Below are positions 61,870 through 64,000 of a stretch of DNA of 64,000 bases, piece by piece. A program made the translations under genes and the position numbers. Under the pieces are notes generated by a model, which saw nothing but the letters and a program-made list of their open reading frames with translations, searched no databases and was not told the DNA's origin. The DNA comes from Smittia aterrima (taxonomy: Eukaryota > Arthropoda > Insecta > Diptera > Chironomidae), in assembly GCA_033063855.1 (NCBI GenBank), contig CP093829.1:14105537-14169536 (forward strand), read 5' to 3'. The stretch's first letter is position 1. Each line of letters begins with the position of its first letter.

Positions 61870-64000
61870 GGTGTCTGACAATTTCTAAAAAAGAAATGGA
61901 AAAAGATTTTAATTTAAGTCTTCATAGGAAAAATTCTAGTAACTCAGATCAAATTTCGCTATTAAGCACGTTCATGATTACGTAATTTAAATTCAATTTG
62001 GTTCTGCTTTGAAAAGACTTTTTTATTCTTTTAATCTTGGGTGTCAACAAACAGTACTTTGCTAACATTTCCGTCATTACAAAAAAAAAGAAATATTTGA
62101 ATCGACATCTACTTCTTAAATCTTGAATCATGTTTAAAGTAATAAAGAAGTGACACAATCGTTATTGATCCCATTCCGACTTATTTTCATATTTTTCTCG
62201 CCTCATGTGATAACGTTTTTAAAAGCCCTAAGTTAGGATTTCTTTGGTGCCCTGCTGGCGATCAACAAAGAATTTCTACCTTACTCTGCATAATTAACAT
62301 TCAAAGCATAATTTGTAAATCAGTTTTCACTGTCGAAGAAGAATCTTGATGATCTGAGGTTCCAAAAAGAATGCAAGCGTGATAAAATTCTCTGTTGAAT
62401 ACTTTCGGTCGAAACCGGTTCCGTCGTTATTGGAATAAAGTTTAATTGTATTGCTTTAGCCACTCAACGAAGCCGAAAAAAACATAATGAAAGGATATGT
62501 ACGTGGAATAAATGTTGTCAATGCATGACAAGTGATTTCTTTAACTGTAATTCTGTTTGGTGGAGAGATGAAGTAAAAGATAAGAGACGTGTCGGCTCCT
62601 TAACTATTTGCTTGACAACTATTTACCAAACTGGAACTGAACAAATATCCGTTAACTGTGAAATTTTTAATAACTTGAAGCTTCATCATTTCCTGTCACT
62701 CGTTTGATATTTCCCGGTGAGCTTTGATGCGACGATCAATATTAGCAACCTGTAGTACAACTTGCACATTTTCGATGGCCTAGTTTTCATTTTCAATGAC
62801 ATCTAGTTGAACGGATGAAACAATGAGAAAATTTTCCAAGCGAAAACTAAGTCGAAACAATTTTCATTTTAAGCGTTTTTTTTTGTGTGCGATGTAAATT
62901 ACTTTTGAATTGAGCGCGTTGGACATAAGCTTCTGTATTTTATTTTTCTGGTGCTTAGTAAAAGTTAAAATAAGCTTTTTCTCGGCAACATGATCATCGT
63001 GAATTTGATCGTGTCAGTCAAATTATGACGGAATGATCGATTTGGTTTATTAAGTTTCACTTGTTAATCTGTCAATAGCGAAAAGTATTTGTCAACAGCC
63101 TCAGTGCAATGCCTCTCGTTTTAGTCCACTTGCGGAGCCGCCTAGATTTATTTCGTTAGGTACTATGGAGAATTGCAATTTTCTGTGTGATTTAACAATG
63201 AGGTGTCACAACGATAATTGCCCTCAAGAATAATGTTCGGATTTAAAGTGTGGCCAGGCCATGAGAATTTCTCAGCACATAAAATCATATCACGGAAAAA
63301 TTTCCATTCAACACTCGCCTTGATTTTTCAGGTCACAAATTGAAATGCTGGTTGAAGTAAAGTTTGATTGAATAGAAAGTTCTTGATAATTCAATTGTAA
63401 AGACTTTCAATAAAGTAAGAAGCGCGACATCAAGTTCAAACAGTCGATGCAGAAAGTAAGTAGAGGTAAACGTTCCGCAGAAAATCATAAATTGCATAAG
63501 AACATGAAACTGCATGCTTCATGCGGCGACAAATCAGCCGCGAGCAGCGTTGAGCTTCGCTTTTGCGCGCATTTCAACTCGTCGAGCGCAAAATTCCCGC
63601 AACTCAGCGGAACAATCGAAATGAATTGAGATTTCTGTATGGAAACGACGTTGTTGGTGAATTGTGGGAACTTTTTACTGTTTCATAATTATGATAAGCA
63701 ACAACAACGGCGACGAAAACCAGCGACTTAATAGACTTTAGTAACATTTTTTAATGAAAACTTCAATGCTAAGTCGAGGTAGGTTTAAGAGGAAACGAGC
63801 TTGCAAACGTGAGATGCTAAATTATGATCGTAATTTTTTTCTAGTTCACTTACCTTCGATCACCTAACTAAATGTAGATAATTTATTCCGTAAAAAGATT
63901 TTTTCTGCAGTTGTCAGCTTCTTAATCTTTGTTAGTTTATGTTGCTCTTTATCATTCACGTATATGTCGGTGGAAAAATCATTTCAACAGGAAAATCCTT
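61870..64000. promoter_or_regulatory. Upstream leader and likely 5' UTR intron of uninflatable
   Basis: A strong acceptor (TTTTTTAG, exon from 61884) lies 15 bp before the uif ATG on the minus strand. A strong donor GAAG|GTAAGT is at 63854/63853. Together they suggest a 5' UTR intron 61885-63853 and a first non-coding exon to the right of 63853, possibly reaching beyond the window. The segment at 63520-63610 is clearly more GC-rich than its surroundings. No coding sequence is seen. Confidence 0.45.

Overview
The window looks like a piece of a compact, AT-rich insect nuclear chromosome. Genes have several short introns (mostly 55-100 bp) with GT-AG borders, 3' UTRs carry AATAAA signals, and all recognised proteins are animal proteins, several best known from Drosophila (papi, rickets, parcas, Kr-h2, uninflatable). 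I infer a dipteran, perhaps a nematoceran such as a midge. The species cannot be fixed from the sequence alone.

Layout, left to right. Papi (TDRKH, Tudor/KH piRNA factor, +) converges on mts (PP2A catalytic subunit, -). Mts is divergent from geminin (+), which is followed within 150 bp by Metap2 (+). Metap2 converges on rickets (LGR2, the bursicon receptor, -, 13 coding exons over 7 kb). A 6.3 kb gene-free stretch follows, then parcas/SH3BP5 (-) and RpL24 (-). A Runt-domain transcription factor (-) lies between 28.3 and 33.4 kb. After another 3.7 kb gap comes a tight minus-strand group: Kr-h2/TMEM33, prefoldin subunit 1 and Tim23. Tim23 is head-to-head with rad50 (+) across 166 bp. Rad50 converges on uninflatable (-), a giant apical epithelial protein of about 3,590 residues whose 13 coding exons fill 45.2-61.9 kb. 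Its 5' UTR probably starts near the right end of the window.

I rebuilt exon-intron structures by hand. For all twelve complete genes the summed coding length is a multiple of three and the protein length is normal for its family. There is no operon logic: these are housekeeping genes (PP2A, MetAP2, RpL24, prefoldin, Tim23, Rad50, geminin) mixed with developmental genes that have larger flanks or introns (rickets, Runx, uninflatable). Rickets and uninflatable both act in cuticle or tracheal epithelia, but their shared presence here is probably chance.

The less ordinary signals are non-coding. Three hairpins lie in rickets introns and one lies upstream, and at least one resembles a pre-miRNA. 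An element of about 0.93 kb with perfect 28-bp terminal inverted repeats flanked by TA sits in a uninflatable intron and looks like a non-autonomous Tc1/mariner element. Rad50 appears to use a GC-AG intron, with a second possible in the RpL24 leader. Tandem splice donors lie inside the Runt domain, and there are coding microexons of 20 and 22 nt. No wholly new multi-gene system is visible.
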